Source: Caballeronia glathei
Lineage (GTDB): Bacteria; Pseudomonadota; Gammaproteobacteria; Burkholderiales; Burkholderiaceae
DNA length: 64,000 nt
NCBI RefSeq assembly: GCF_000698595.1
Contig: NZ_JFHC01000030.1
Span: forward strand, 1 to 64,000
Direction: 5' to 3'
Positions 48,625 to 59,380 of the stretch are shown in pieces. The notes beneath the pieces are model-generated. The model saw only the letters and a list, made by a program, of their open reading frames with translations. It made no database searches and was not told the origin of the DNA. The position numbers and the translations under genes are program-made. Within the stretch, counting starts at the first letter, position 1, and each line of letters begins with the position of its first letter.

Positions 48625-49537
48625 ATGCCGCTGCGCGTTCCAGCGCCAGCGGTTCGCCGCGCACGGAATCCAGCAGAATCGACGCGAGCCGCTCGACGGG
48701 CGCCGGAGCCGTCGCCGACGCGCGCTGCAGCACGAGCGGTATCGACGGCAGCGCGGGCAGGCCGTGCGAGTCCGCATCGAGGGCGCGCACGGTCGCCGGC
48801 AGGCCGTAGCGCGTGCGCACCGTCACCCCCAGCCCGGCGGCGGCCGCCGCCCACAGGCCCGCGAGACTCGCGCTCGTGAACGCCACGCGCCACTTGATGC
48901 CCGCCCGGTCGAGCGCCTCCGTCGCGGCGCTGCGAAAGAGGCACTGGCGGTCGAACGCGACGAGCGGCAAAGGCTCGCTTTCATCGCCGCGGCTCCACGG
49001 CACTGCCGAAGAGCCGATCCAGCTCATCTGCGGCTCGGCGATGCGCTCGTGCTGACGGGGATCGGCGGCAACGGTCGATGCGCCGCCCCAGACGAGCGCG
49101 AGATCCAGCTGGTTCGATTCCACGCGCTCGATCAAATCGGCGTTGCGCGCCACGCGGGCCTCGATGCTCACTTTCGGATGCGCCCGCGCAAAACGCCCGA
49201 GCACATCGGGCAGCACGAACTCGCCGAAATCCTCCTGAAGCCCAAGGCGGATCCACCCTTCGAGATCGACGCCCCGAATCGCCACGGCGGCTTCGTCGTT
49301 CAGTTCGATCAAACGTCGCGCATATTGCAGCATCGTCTCGCCGGCTTCGGTCAGGGCAAGCCCGCGGCCGGACTTGCGAAAGAGCGTCGTGCCCGCCTGC
49401 TCCTCGAGTTTGCGAATCTGCGCGCTGACAGCGGATGTAGAGCGCCCGACGCGATCCGCCGCCTTCGCGAAACTCCCGAGGTCCATTCCCGCGACAAAGC
49501 TGCGCAGCACCGCGAGATCGAACGTGACTTGACTCAT
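48623..49537 (-). CDS. LysR-family regulator next to an MFS transporter
   Basis: 304 residues. An N-terminal winged helix (FDLAVLRSFVAGMDLGSFAKAADRVGRSTSAVSAQIRKLEEQ) is followed by a LysR substrate-binding domain (about 92-295). ATG 49537 has AGGA nine bases upstream; a TTG two codons earlier is possible. It is divergent from the MFS gene with a perfect inverted repeat between them, so it probably controls that gene and itself. Ligand unknown. Confidence 0.92.
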   Translation of the reverse strand: MSQVTFDLAVLRSFVAGMDLGSFAKAADRVGRSTSAVSAQIRKLEEQAGTTLFRKSGRGLALTEAGETMLQYARRLIELNDEAAVAIRGVDLEGWIRLGLQEDFGEFVLPDVLGRFARAHPKVSIEARVARNADLIERVESNQLDLALVWGGASTVAADPRQHERIAEPQMSWIGSSAVPWSRGDESEPLPLVAFDRQCLFRSAATEALDRAGIKWRVAFTSASLAGLWAAAAAGLGVTVRTRYGLPATVRALDADSHGLPALPSIPLVLQRASATAPAPVERLASILLDSVRGEPLALERAAA

Positions 49538-49555
49538 GATCAATCGTCCTGTTTT

Positions 49556-49574
49556 ATCGAATGATTGGTTCGAT
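49556..49574. promoter_or_regulatory. Candidate LysR operator between regulator and MFS genes
   Basis: ATCGAA-N7-TTCGAT is a perfect inverted repeat in the 104-base divergent promoter, of the size LysR proteins bind (T-N11-A type). Confidence 0.65.
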
Positions 49575-49641
49575 ACTTTCTGATATTCAGGATGATCTTA
49601 TGCCGCGAAACTGGCCGGGTCAAATCCGCTAGAGGACGATC

Positions 49642-50883
49642 ATGGCTACACCCCTGACATGGCGAGCGCAGGCGCGCGGCGAGTCGCACCGGTGGAAGGT
49701 GCTGGGCGTCGGCGTCGCGGCGAACGCCAGCTTTTCGGCGGCGTCTGCCGGCATTCCGACGACGGCCGTCTGGCTGCGCGCGGGCTACCACCTCGGCAAC
49801 GCGGAACTCGGGCTCGTGCTCGGCGCGATGGGGCTGGGCGTCGCGCTGTCCGAACTGCCGTGGGGCCTGCTCACCGACCGCTGGGGCGACCGCCCCGTGC
49901 TCCTGACCGGCCTCTTCACCACTGCGGCGGCGCTCCTCGCGATGACGCTCTTCGCCGCGCCGTCCGCGCATCATCCGGTCCCCGGGCTCGGTTGGCTCGT
50001 GCTCGCGATGTGCGTCGTCGGGCTGCTCGGCGGCAGCGTCAACGGATCGAGCGGGCGCGCGGTGATGGCGTGGTTTCGCGAAGGCGAGCGCGGGCTCGCG
50101 ATGAGCATCCGCCAGACGGCCGTGCCGCTCGGCGGCGGACTGGGCGCGCTGATGCTGCCGTGGCTCGCGGCGTCATACGGATTCGCGGCCGTCTACGGCG
50201 TGCTCGCCGCGATGTGCGCGCTGTCGGCGGCGTTCGCATGGCGCTGGCTCGACGAGCCGCCGGCCACACGGGCGCATGCCGCCGCCAGGCAGGACGATCC
50301 GGCGGCCGGGCCCTTGCGCGACAAAGAGGTGTGGCGCGTGGTGCTCGGCATCGGCCTCTTGTGCGTGCCGCAAATGGCGGTGCTCACCTTCGCGACCGTC
50401 TTCCTGCACGACGCGGGCCATCTCGGCATTGCGGCGATCAGCGGCACGATGGCCGCGGTCCAGCTCGGCGCCATGGGGATGCGCATATGGAGCGGCCGTC
50501 ACACTGACCGCCACGGCAACCGGCGCGCGTATCTGCGCGGCTCGACGCTCGTCGCGGTGGCGTCGTTCATCATGCTCGGGCTGGTGCTGCAGTGCTTCGC
50601 GCAGGCGCCGGGTGCGCTGCTGATGGCGATGATCGCGTTCGCGGGCATCTGCGTGTCGGCGTGGCATGGCGTCGCCTACACGGAGCTGGCGACGCTCGCC
50701 GGAACCCGCCGCGCCGGAACCGCGCTGGGCATGGCGAACACGGTGGTCTACGCCGGCCTGTTCGTCACGCCGCTCGCGATTCCCCACCTGCTCGTGCTGG
50801 GGTCGTGGCCGCTCGTCTGGTTCGCGGTGGCGCTCTGCGCGCTCTTTGCGTTCCCCCTGTTTCCGAGGGCGCGGCGCGATTAA
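49642..50883 (+). CDS. MFS transporter
   Basis: 413 residues, about 12 membrane segments. The loop between segments 2 and 3 has LLTDRWGDRPVLLTG, the MFS signature, and a related SGRHTDRHGNRRAY lies in the second half. Substrate unknown. RBS AGAGGA lies four bases before ATG 49642. The partner LysR gene diverges from it. The GST gene begins 35 bases after its stop, so the two may be co-transcribed. Confidence 0.92.
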   Translation: MATPLTWRAQARGESHRWKVLGVGVAANASFSAASAGIPTTAVWLRAGYHLGNAELGLVLGAMGLGVALSELPWGLLTDRWGDRPVLLTGLFTTAAALLAMTLFAAPSAHHPVPGLGWLVLAMCVVGLLGGSVNGSSGRAVMAWFREGERGLAMSIRQTAVPLGGGLGALMLPWLAASYGFAAVYGVLAAMCALSAAFAWRWLDEPPATRAHAAARQDDPAAGPLRDKEVWRVVLGIGLLCVPQMAVLTFATVFLHDAGHLGIAAISGTMAAVQLGAMGMRIWSGRHTDRHGNRRAYLRGSTLVAVASFIMLGLVLQCFAQAPGALLMAMIAFAGICVSAWHGVAYTELATLAGTRRAGTALGMANTVVYAGLFVTPLAIPHLLVLGSWPLVWFAVALCALFAFPLFPRARRD

Positions 50884-50918
50884 ACTGGCTGTCCCGAAAC
50901 GACAGCCGGAGCCACACC

Positions 50919-51545
50919 TTGATCCTGATCGGCCAATACGACTCCCCGTTCGTGCGGCGCACCGCCATCGCGCTCACGCTCTACGGGATGCCTTTCGAGC
51001 AGAAGCCGTGGTCCGTCTTCGGCGACGCCGGCAAGGTCGCGCAATACAACCCGCTGATCCGCGTGCCGACGCTCGTCCTTGATTCGGGCGAGGTACTGAT
51101 CGAAAGCGCGATGATCCTCGACTATCTCGACGAGGAAGCGGGCGCCGCGAAGCGGATGATGGCGCCGGCGGGCCCCGCGCGCCGGCAGGCGCAGAAGGTG
51201 TGCGCGCTCGCGGCGGGCCTCGGCGACAAGGCCGTCGCGCTCGTCTACGAACGCGTCCTGCACAAGGAGAAGTCGGAAGTGTGGGTGAAGCGCTGCACGG
51301 GGCAGGTCGAACGCGTGCTGGATGCGCTCGAAGCCGATCGCGCGGCACGCCCGACGCCATACTGGTTCGGCGACGCCATCGGTCACGCGGACATCGCGGT
51401 GGCGTGCGCGCTGCGCTTCGCCCGCGAGGCGCTTCCGGCGCTCTTCACGCAAACGCGCTGGCCGACGCTGATCGCGCATGGCGACCGCTGCGAGACGCTG
51501 CCCGCGTTCAAGGCGATCGTCCAGCCGTTCAATCCGCCGAACTAG
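50919..51545 (+). CDS. Glutathione S-transferase family protein
   Basis: 208 residues. The N-terminal thioredoxin-like domain (MILIGQYDSPFVRRTAIALTLYGMPFEQ, then NPLIRVPTLVLDSGEVLIESAMILDYLDE) binds glutathione, with the helical C-terminal domain after it. I start at TTG 50919, because GGAG lies seven bases upstream and the fold begins there; no ATG is near. Substrate unknown. Its stop overlaps the tsaD stop by four bases (convergent). Confidence 0.91.
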   Translation: MILIGQYDSPFVRRTAIALTLYGMPFEQKPWSVFGDAGKVAQYNPLIRVPTLVLDSGEVLIESAMILDYLDEEAGAAKRMMAPAGPARRQAQKVCALAAGLGDKAVALVYERVLHKEKSEVWVKRCTGQVERVLDALEADRAARPTPYWFGDAIGHADIAVACALRFAREALPALFTQTRWPTLIAHGDRCETLPAFKAIVQPFNPPN

Positions 51546-52570
51546 GCGGCAGCGAGCGACGCGAGGTCCCAGCGCGGCCTGACGGTGAACGCGTAGTCGC
51601 GCACGGCCTGCTCCGGCCAGCGCGAGAGGCGCAGCGCGCCGGCGAGCGCGATCATCGCGCCGTTGTCGGTGCAAAGGGAGAGGTCGGGGTAGTACACGTC
51701 GAAGCGGCGCTTTTTCGCCGCCGCCGAGAGCGCCTCGCGCAGTTGCCGGTTCGCGCCCACGCCGCCCGCCACGACGAGCCGTTTCAGCCCCGTCTGCTTC
51801 AGGGCCGCGAGCGATTTCGCGGTCAGCACGTCTACGGCGGCATCGACGAAACCGCGCGCCAGGTCCGCCTTCGACTGTTCGCAGACGTTCGCGCCGAGCT
51901 TCCTGCTGTGCGTGAGCACGGCCGTTTTCAGGCCGCTGAAGCTGAAATCGAGGTCGCCGGAATGGAGCATCGGGCGGGGCAGCGTGACGGCGCCGGGCGT
52001 GCCGAATTCCGCCATCCGCGACACCTCCGGTCCGCCCGGATAGCCGAGGCCGAGCAGCTTGGCGGTCTTGTCGAAGGCTTCGCCCGCGGCGTCGTCGAGC
52101 GTTTCGCCGAGCGTCTCGTACACGCCGACGTCGGTCACACGCATCAGTTGCGTGTGCCCGCCCGAGACGAGCAGCGCGACGAACGGAAACGGCGGCGGCT
52201 CGTCGACGAGCAGCGGCGACAGCAGATGCCCTTCCAGATGGTGGATGCCGACGGTCGGCTTGTCCCACGCCATCGCGAGCGCGTTCGCGATGCTCGCGCC
52301 CACCAGCAGCGCGCCCGCGAGCCCGGGACCCTGCGTGAACGCGATCGCGTCGATATCGCCGCGCGCGGCGCCCGCTTCGCCCATCACCTGCTCGAGAAGC
52401 GGCAGCGCGCGCCGGATGTGATCGCGCGACGCCAGTTCCGGCACGACGCCGCCGTATTCGCGATGCATCGCGATCTGCGAATGCAGCGCGTGCGAGAGCA
52501 GGCCGCGCCCGGTGTCGTAGAGCGCAAGGCCGGTTTCGTCGCAGGAGCTTTCGATGCCGAGGACTAGCAT
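51542..52570 (-). CDS. tsaD: tRNA threonylcarbamoyltransferase TsaD
   Basis: 342 residues. Transfers the threonylcarbamoyl group to A37 of ANN-decoding tRNAs with TsaB and TsaE. LGIESSCDETG at the N-terminus and the metal-binding H111 and H115 (HHLEGH) are present, numbered as in E. coli. ASKHA nucleotide fold, normal length. An essential, usually monocistronic gene. Confidence 0.97.
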   Translation of the reverse strand: MLVLGIESSCDETGLALYDTGRGLLSHALHSQIAMHREYGGVVPELASRDHIRRALPLLEQVMGEAGAARGDIDAIAFTQGPGLAGALLVGASIANALAMAWDKPTVGIHHLEGHLLSPLLVDEPPPFPFVALLVSGGHTQLMRVTDVGVYETLGETLDDAAGEAFDKTAKLLGLGYPGGPEVSRMAEFGTPGAVTLPRPMLHSGDLDFSFSGLKTAVLTHSRKLGANVCEQSKADLARGFVDAAVDVLTAKSLAALKQTGLKRLVVAGGVGANRQLREALSAAAKKRRFDVYYPDLSLCTDNGAMIALAGALRLSRWPEQAVRDYAFTVRPRWDLASLAAA

Positions 52571-52666
52571 GGGATTGGGCGTCAGGGGAACGTCAAAGTA
52601 TATCAGCGGCGGTGGGCGGGCGCGGGCCGGCGGGTTGGGCCGGTCGGGCCGGTTACAATGCGCGCC

Positions 52667-53893
52667 ATGGAATCATTCGATATCGCCGTCATTGGCGCCG
52701 GCGCGGCGGGCATGATGTGCGCCGCGGTCGCCGGGCAAAGCGGCCGCCGCGTCGTCCTGATCGACCACGCCGAACGCCTCGCCGAAAAAATCCGCATCTC
52801 GGGCGGCGGGCGCTGCAACTTCACGAACATCAATGCGGGACCGGCGAACTTTCTGTCGGCGAATCCGCATTTCTGCCGCTCCGCGCTCGCGCGCTACACG
52901 CCGCGCGATTTCCTCGCGCTGCTCAAGCAATACCGCGTGAGCTGGCACGAGAAGCACAAGGGCCAGCTGTTCTGCGACGACTCGAGCGAATCCGTCATCG
53001 ACGTCCTGAAAAGCGAATGCGACGCCGGCCGGGTGGCATGGCGCCGTCCGGTGACGGTCGAGGCGATCCGCCACGGCGGTGAGCACTTTGCGCTCGACAC
53101 GACCGCCGGCACGATCGGCGCGGCGGCGCTCGTGATCGCGACGGGCGGCCTGTCGATCCCGAAGATCGGCGCGACCGATTTCGGCTATCGCGTGGCGAAG
53201 CAGTTCGGCCACAGGCTCGTCGATACGCGGCCGGCGCTCGTGCCGCTCACCTTCGCCGCCGGCGACTGGGCGCCGTTCGCGGCGCTGTCGGGGCTGTCCG
53301 TGGAGGTGGAGCTGAGCACGGGGAAGGGCCGGGCGCGCGGTGAATTTTCCGAAGACCTGCTGCTCACCCACCGCGGGCTGTCCGGCCCGGGCGTGCTGCA
53401 GATTTCGAGCTACTGGAATCCGTCGGAGCCGATCCAGATCGATTTGCTGCCGGGCGTCGACGCAACCGAAGCGCTGCTCGCCGCGAAAGCCGGCTCGAAG
53501 AAGCAGATCGCCACGTTTCTCGCCGAGCACGTTCCGGCGCGGCTCGCGCACACCTGGCTGGAAGCGCAGCGCGTGCCGCCCGAGGCCCGTCTCGCCGATC
53601 TCCCCGACAGGACACTCAAGGCGGTCGGTGAGTCGCTGTCGCGCTGGACGCTCACCCCCAGCGGCACCGAGGGCTACCGCAAGGCCGAGGTGACGCGCGG
53701 CGGCGTGGACACGCGCGAACTGTCGTCGACGACGATGATGAGCGCGCGCACGCCCGGCCTGTACTTCATCGGCGAGGCGGTAGATGTTACCGGATGGCTG
53801 GGCGGCTACAACTTCCAGTGGGCGTGGGCATCGGGTGTCGCGGCGGGGCAGGCGGCCGCCGAATTTGCTCGCGAAATGTCCGTGCGCGCCTGA
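52667..53893 (+). CDS. BaiN/YhiN-family NAD(P)/FAD oxidoreductase
   Basis: 408-residue flavoprotein of the HI0933/BaiN family. The FAD site is FDIAVIGAGAAGMMCAAVAG, followed by ISGGGRCNFTN, the family signature. ATGGLSIPKIGATDFGY and GEAVDVTGWLGGYNFQWAWASG lie further on. The in vivo reaction of these proteins is poorly known; one relative reduces bile-acid intermediates. I choose ATG 52667; ATG 52658 in the same frame is possible. Divergent from tsaD. Confidence 0.9.
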   Translation: MESFDIAVIGAGAAGMMCAAVAGQSGRRVVLIDHAERLAEKIRISGGGRCNFTNINAGPANFLSANPHFCRSALARYTPRDFLALLKQYRVSWHEKHKGQLFCDDSSESVIDVLKSECDAGRVAWRRPVTVEAIRHGGEHFALDTTAGTIGAAALVIATGGLSIPKIGATDFGYRVAKQFGHRLVDTRPALVPLTFAAGDWAPFAALSGLSVEVELSTGKGRARGEFSEDLLLTHRGLSGPGVLQISSYWNPSEPIQIDLLPGVDATEALLAAKAGSKKQIATFLAEHVPARLAHTWLEAQRVPPEARLADLPDRTLKAVGESLSRWTLTPSGTEGYRKAEVTRGGVDTRELSSTTMMSARTPGLYFIGEAVDVTGWLGGYNFQWAWASGVAAGQAAAEFAREMSVRA

Positions 53894-54190
53894 GCGTGTC
53901 GCCCGCAAAGCCAGACGGCACAAGGCTTTTGCGCGGCGGCGGGACGGCCTGCGGCGCGCGCCGCAATCTCGAAATGCCCTGTTTGACCTGCTATACTCAG
54001 AAGTTACCGTCACGATGGTGTCATTGGTAAAAATGACGCCGTCAAACAAGCCGGCGAGCCGCTCAACGCCGCAGCCAACCGCGCGGATGCCTTGACCGTC
54101 GGGATCGCGCTTTCATGAACGCCGTGCCCGGCGTCCGACGCGCGGCCGCCGGCCGGATCTACTCAATCTTGCAATTGCACCGGGTGAACG
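53894..54190. other. Gap upstream of yqeY, no rpsU
   Basis: 297 bases. In many proteobacteria the small ribosomal gene rpsU sits at the head of this operon; I looked in all frames and see no S21-like protein. A possible -10 (TATACT, about 53991) follows TTGACC too closely for a standard promoter. Short frames here are not convincing. Confidence 0.6.
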
Positions 54191-54637
54191 ATGAGCCTCA
54201 AGGACCAGATCAGCGACGACATGAAGGCCGCGATGCGCGCACGCGAAACGGAGCGTCTCGGCACGATTCGCCTGCTGCTCGCCGCGATCAAGCAGCGTGA
54301 AGTCGACGAACGCGTGACGCTCGACGACGCGGGCATCACCGCCGTCATCGACAAGATGATCAAGCAGCGCAAGGACTCGATCAGCCAGTTCCAGACGGCC
54401 GGCCGCGACGATCTGGTCGCGAAGGAGAGCGCCGAGCTGACGGTGCTGTCCGCCTACATGCCGGAGCAGCTGTCGGCGGAGGCGATCGCCGCCGAGGTTG
54501 AGGCCGCCGTCGCTGCAACGGGTGCCGCCGGTCCGCAGGACATGGGCAAGGTCATGGGCGTGCTCAAGCCGAAACTCGCGGGCCGAGCCGACATGACGGC
54601 CGTGTCGGCGCAGGTGAAAGCGGCGCTGTCGAAGTAA
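54191..54637 (+). CDS. GatB/YqeY-domain protein
   Basis: 148 residues, the YqeY family: MSLKDQISDDMKAAMRARETERLGTIRLLLAAIKQREVDER, then a helical GatB-tail-like domain. It resembles the tRNA-binding tail of the GatB amidotransferase subunit; the cellular role is not settled. Located 12 bases before dnaG, so part of the yqeY-dnaG-rpoD unit. Confidence 0.94.
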   Translation: MSLKDQISDDMKAAMRARETERLGTIRLLLAAIKQREVDERVTLDDAGITAVIDKMIKQRKDSISQFQTAGRDDLVAKESAELTVLSAYMPEQLSAEAIAAEVEAAVAATGAAGPQDMGKVMGVLKPKLAGRADMTAVSAQVKAALSK

Positions 54638-54649
54638 GCGCGTTTCACG

Positions 54650-56524
54650 GTGATCCCGCACGCGTTCCTGCAGGATTTGCTCAACCGCGTCGATATCGTC
54701 GACACGGTGGGACGCTTCGTCCAGTTGAAGAAGGGCGGCGCGAACTTCATGGGCCTGTGCCCGTTCCACAACGAAAAGAGCCCGTCGTTCACGGTCAGCC
54801 CGACCAAGCAGTTCTACCACTGCTTTGGCTGCGGCGCGCACGGCACGGCAATCAGCTTCCTGATGGAGCACAGCGGGCTCACGTTTCCGGAAGCCGTCAG
54901 GGAACTTGCGCAGTCGGTCGGACTGACCGTGCCGCAGGAGCCGTCGTCGTTCAGGGGCGCGGGCGACGGCTACGCGAGCGCGCCGAGCAAGGCGGTGAGC
55001 GTCGCGCTGACCGAAGTCATGCAGACCGCCTGCGATTTCTACCGCAAGCAGCTGCGCGGCGCGCCGAACGCGATCGCCTACCTCAAGAAGCGCGGCCTGA
55101 CGGGGGAAATCGCCGCGCGCTTCGGCCTCGGCTATGCGCCCGATGGCTGGCAGAATCTCGAAACCGCCTTTCCCGACTATCGCAACGACAACCTCGTCGA
55201 AGCCGGCCTCGTGATCGTCAGCGAGAAGAACGACGCGCAGGGCCAGCCGCGCCGCTACGACCGCTTCCGCGAGCGCGTCATGTTCCCCATCCGCAATGTG
55301 AAAGGCAGCGTGATCGGCTTCGGCGGCCGCGTGCTCGACAGCGGCGAGCCGAAGTATTTGAATTCCCCGGAAACGCCGCTATTTAGCAAGGGCAGCGAGC
55401 TTTACGGCCTTTTCGAGGCGCGTCTTGCGATTCGCGAACTGGGGTATGTGCTCGTCGTCGAAGGGTATATGGATGTCGTCGCGCTCGCGCAACTCGGGTT
55501 TGCGAACGCCGTGGCGACGCTTGGCACGGCCTGCACGCCGGTGCACGTCCAGAAGCTCTTTCGCCAGACGGATACCGTGGTGTTCAGCTTCGACGGCGAT
55601 TCGGCCGGACGGCGCGCGGCGCGCCGCGCGCTGGAAGCCGCCTTGCCGCACGCCGCCGACAACCGCACGGTCCGTTTCCTGTTCCTGCCGAAGGAGCACG
55701 ATCCGGACAGCTACGTGCGCGAATTCGGCGCCGACGGCTTCGGCGAGCAGGTCGACCGGGCGATGCCGCTGTCACAGTTTTTGCTGAACGAGGTGCTGAA
55801 CGACAAGGATCTCGACCAGCCGGAAGGCCGCGCAAAGGCGCTGTTCGACGCGAAGCCCCTGTTGCAGGCGCTGCCGGCCAACGCGCTGCGGGTGCAGATC
55901 CTACACATGCTGGCGGACCGGCTCGACACGCCGTTCACGGAGATCGCCGCGCTGTGCGACATCGATTCACGCGCGGCGGCGGTCGCCAGAAGCGCGCTGC
56001 CGAAGAGCGAGCGCAGGCGGGTGACGGGGCAGGAGCAGCGGGCGCTGCGCAATCTCGTGATGTACCCGGGCATCGCCCAGGCGCTCGATCACGAGAGCGA
56101 GCAGACCCTCGTGACCATGACGGAGCACGGCGAATTATTCAGCGAGGTCATCGGCCATGCACGCGAGCTGGGCGAGAGCGCCGAGTTCCAAATGCTGTCG
56201 GACCTGTTGAGAAACGCTGCAAATGCACCCACGTACGAGGATATCTTCCAGGAAATTCTCGCCTATGATGAAAATGTGCGGGATCTGCTGCTGCGCGACC
56301 CGGCCGACGAAAGCGCGACAGAACGCGTAGCCGAGCAGAAGAAGCTGCTCGCGGAAGAATTGCAGGGGACTGTGGTGAAGCTGCGTCACGACAGCTACCG
56401 CAGCCGGCTGGATCAGTTGGCGCGCCAGGCGACGCTTTCGGCGGAGGAAGTTGCTGAATTTACGGAATTATCCGCCAAAGCTGCTCAAATCAAGGCGGCA
56501 CGGGTAGTGAGCCGGGAGAGCTGA
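54650..56524 (+). CDS. dnaG: DNA primase DnaG
   Basis: 624 residues. The CHC2 zinc finger uses C37, H40, C58 and C61 (CPFHNEKSPSF to CFGCG). The TOPRIM core has VVEGYMDVVAL and FSFDGDSAGRRAA, and the C-terminal part (about 470-624) is the DnaB-binding domain. Makes primers at replication forks. Starts with GTG at 54650 without a strong ribosome-binding site, 12 bases after yqeY, consistent with coupling. Confidence 0.96.
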   Translation: MIPHAFLQDLLNRVDIVDTVGRFVQLKKGGANFMGLCPFHNEKSPSFTVSPTKQFYHCFGCGAHGTAISFLMEHSGLTFPEAVRELAQSVGLTVPQEPSSFRGAGDGYASAPSKAVSVALTEVMQTACDFYRKQLRGAPNAIAYLKKRGLTGEIAARFGLGYAPDGWQNLETAFPDYRNDNLVEAGLVIVSEKNDAQGQPRRYDRFRERVMFPIRNVKGSVIGFGGRVLDSGEPKYLNSPETPLFSKGSELYGLFEARLAIRELGYVLVVEGYMDVVALAQLGFANAVATLGTACTPVHVQKLFRQTDTVVFSFDGDSAGRRAARRALEAALPHAADNRTVRFLFLPKEHDPDSYVREFGADGFGEQVDRAMPLSQFLLNEVLNDKDLDQPEGRAKALFDAKPLLQALPANALRVQILHMLADRLDTPFTEIAALCDIDSRAAAVARSALPKSERRRVTGQEQRALRNLVMYPGIAQALDHESEQTLVTMTEHGELFSEVIGHARELGESAEFQMLSDLLRNAANAPTYEDIFQEILAYDENVRDLLLRDPADESATERVAEQKKLLAEELQGTVVKLRHDSYRSRLDQLARQATLSAEEVAEFTELSAKAAQIKAARVVSRES

Positions 56525-56531
56525 ACCCCGG

Positions 56532-56540
56532 TGCTATAAT
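56532..56540 (+). promoter_or_regulatory. Extended -10 promoter upstream of rpoD
   Basis: TGC-TATAAT is a perfect extended -10 element eight bases after the dnaG stop; no good -35 is seen, as expected for this class. Transcription would start near 56547, leaving about 590 bases before the ATG at 57137. Confidence 0.65.
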
Positions 56541-56658
56541 AAAAGGTTTTCAGCAAGTTGTTTTTTGGTTTGTTTTCCTGTGCGGTACCTCATTTGAAGC
56601 ATGAGTTGAAACATGAGCTGGAGCGTGCGCTGCAGTCATGAAACTGATGAGAGGTTCA

Positions 56659-57117
56659 ATGAGCACAAGGTGCATCAGCGAGTCGGTAGACGTCGGTGAG
56701 CGGCAGGCGAATAAGGCAATGGCGAAGACTTCTGGCGGGAATGAAGCGACACAACACGGCTCGGACGAGCCGAAACGGGCAGTGGCCCACAGTCGGTCAG
56801 CTTTTCTCCCTGGAGCGTCGAGGGCCCGGGCCGCGCCCTGCATCAGGAAGAGCGCGCAGGCTGAATCGGCTGCGAGGACAGCGCCGGCAACCGCGGTGAA
56901 AGCCGCGAGATCGCCGGAAAAGCTGCTGGAACAGGCAGACAGGCACGCAGACGAACAGACGGGCGCAAGGGAAGCGGCTGCTATTGAGGGTGGACATCGC
57001 AGGATTGGGCGGGACCCGCAATACGACCCCAGGGGGCACGCAGGACGAAGCAGCGCGCGCAAATTCAGTATCCACGGTTCCATCGGCTGTCGTCCAGCAG
57101 CCGCGAGTCGAGACTAA
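56659..57117 (+). CDS. Out-of-frame reading frame in the rpoD leader
   Basis: A 152-codon open frame between the rpoD promoter and the conserved part of rpoD, in a different frame from rpoD. ATG 56659 follows AGAGG; a second ATG at 56719 begins MAKTSGGNEATQHGSDEPKR, which reads like a genuine protein start, and the product continues Ala/Lys/Arg-rich. It overlaps the 5' extension of the rpoD frame (open from 56900). It could be an upstream leader protein, or the N-terminal extension of RpoD displaced by a frameshift. Third-position GC is lower than in neighbouring genes, so it may also be non-coding. Confidence 0.35.
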   Translation: MSTRCISESVDVGERQANKAMAKTSGGNEATQHGSDEPKRAVAHSRSAFLPGASRARAAPCIRKSAQAESAARTAPATAVKAARSPEKLLEQADRHADEQTGAREAAAIEGGHRRIGRDPQYDPRGHAGRSSARKFSIHGSIGCRPAAASRD

Positions 57118-57136
57118 AGCCGGTACGGCGAACTCC

Positions 57137-59182
<2,046 letters not shown>

Positions 59183-59259
59183 CCGGCTCTTGTCTTGCGA
59201 GGCGTTGTGAGGCAAACTCGCAACCCTCGCGAAGCAAGCGCAATGATCCGATGTATCGA

Positions 59260-59287
59260 AGAAAGCGCCGCCCGGCGCTTTCTTTTT
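59260..59287 (+). terminator. Terminator of rpoD
   Basis: AGAAAGCGCCG pairs with CGGCGCTTTCT across a two-base loop and is followed by TTTT, 78 bases after the rpoD stop and 17 before the tRNA gene. Confidence 0.88.
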
Positions 59288-59303
59288 GCCCTTTTCTGCC
59301 CAA

Positions 59304-59380
59304 GGGCCGGAAGCTTAATTGGTATAAGCTGTCGACTCATAATCGACCGATAGTGGGTTCGAGTCCCACCCGGCCCACCA
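59304..59380 (+). tRNA. tRNA with CAU anticodon, probably Ile2 (lysidine type)
   Basis: 77 bases fold as a full cloverleaf: acceptor GGGCCGG/CCGGCCC, D stem GCTT/AAGC, anticodon stem GTCGA/TCGAC around CTCATAA (CAT at 59338-59340), T arm GTGGG-TTCGAGT-CCCAC, and an encoded CCA. The 5' half has C4 and C5 paired with G69 and G68, as in tRNA-Ile2 that TilS modifies to lysidine, and not the U4/A5 of elongator tRNA-Met. I therefore favour Ile (decodes AUA); Met is the alternative. Confidence 0.88.

Noticed and set aside
52650..52669. Leaderless start of the BaiN/YhiN gene from a TACAAT element
   Set aside because: A -10-like TACAAT lies just before the start, but no suitable -35 or extended -10 exists and two nearby ATGs make it uncertain.
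53991..54095. Short frame beginning MVSLVKMTPSN as a replacement for rpsU
   Set aside because: Only 26 residues, no similarity to S21 and no ribosome-binding site.
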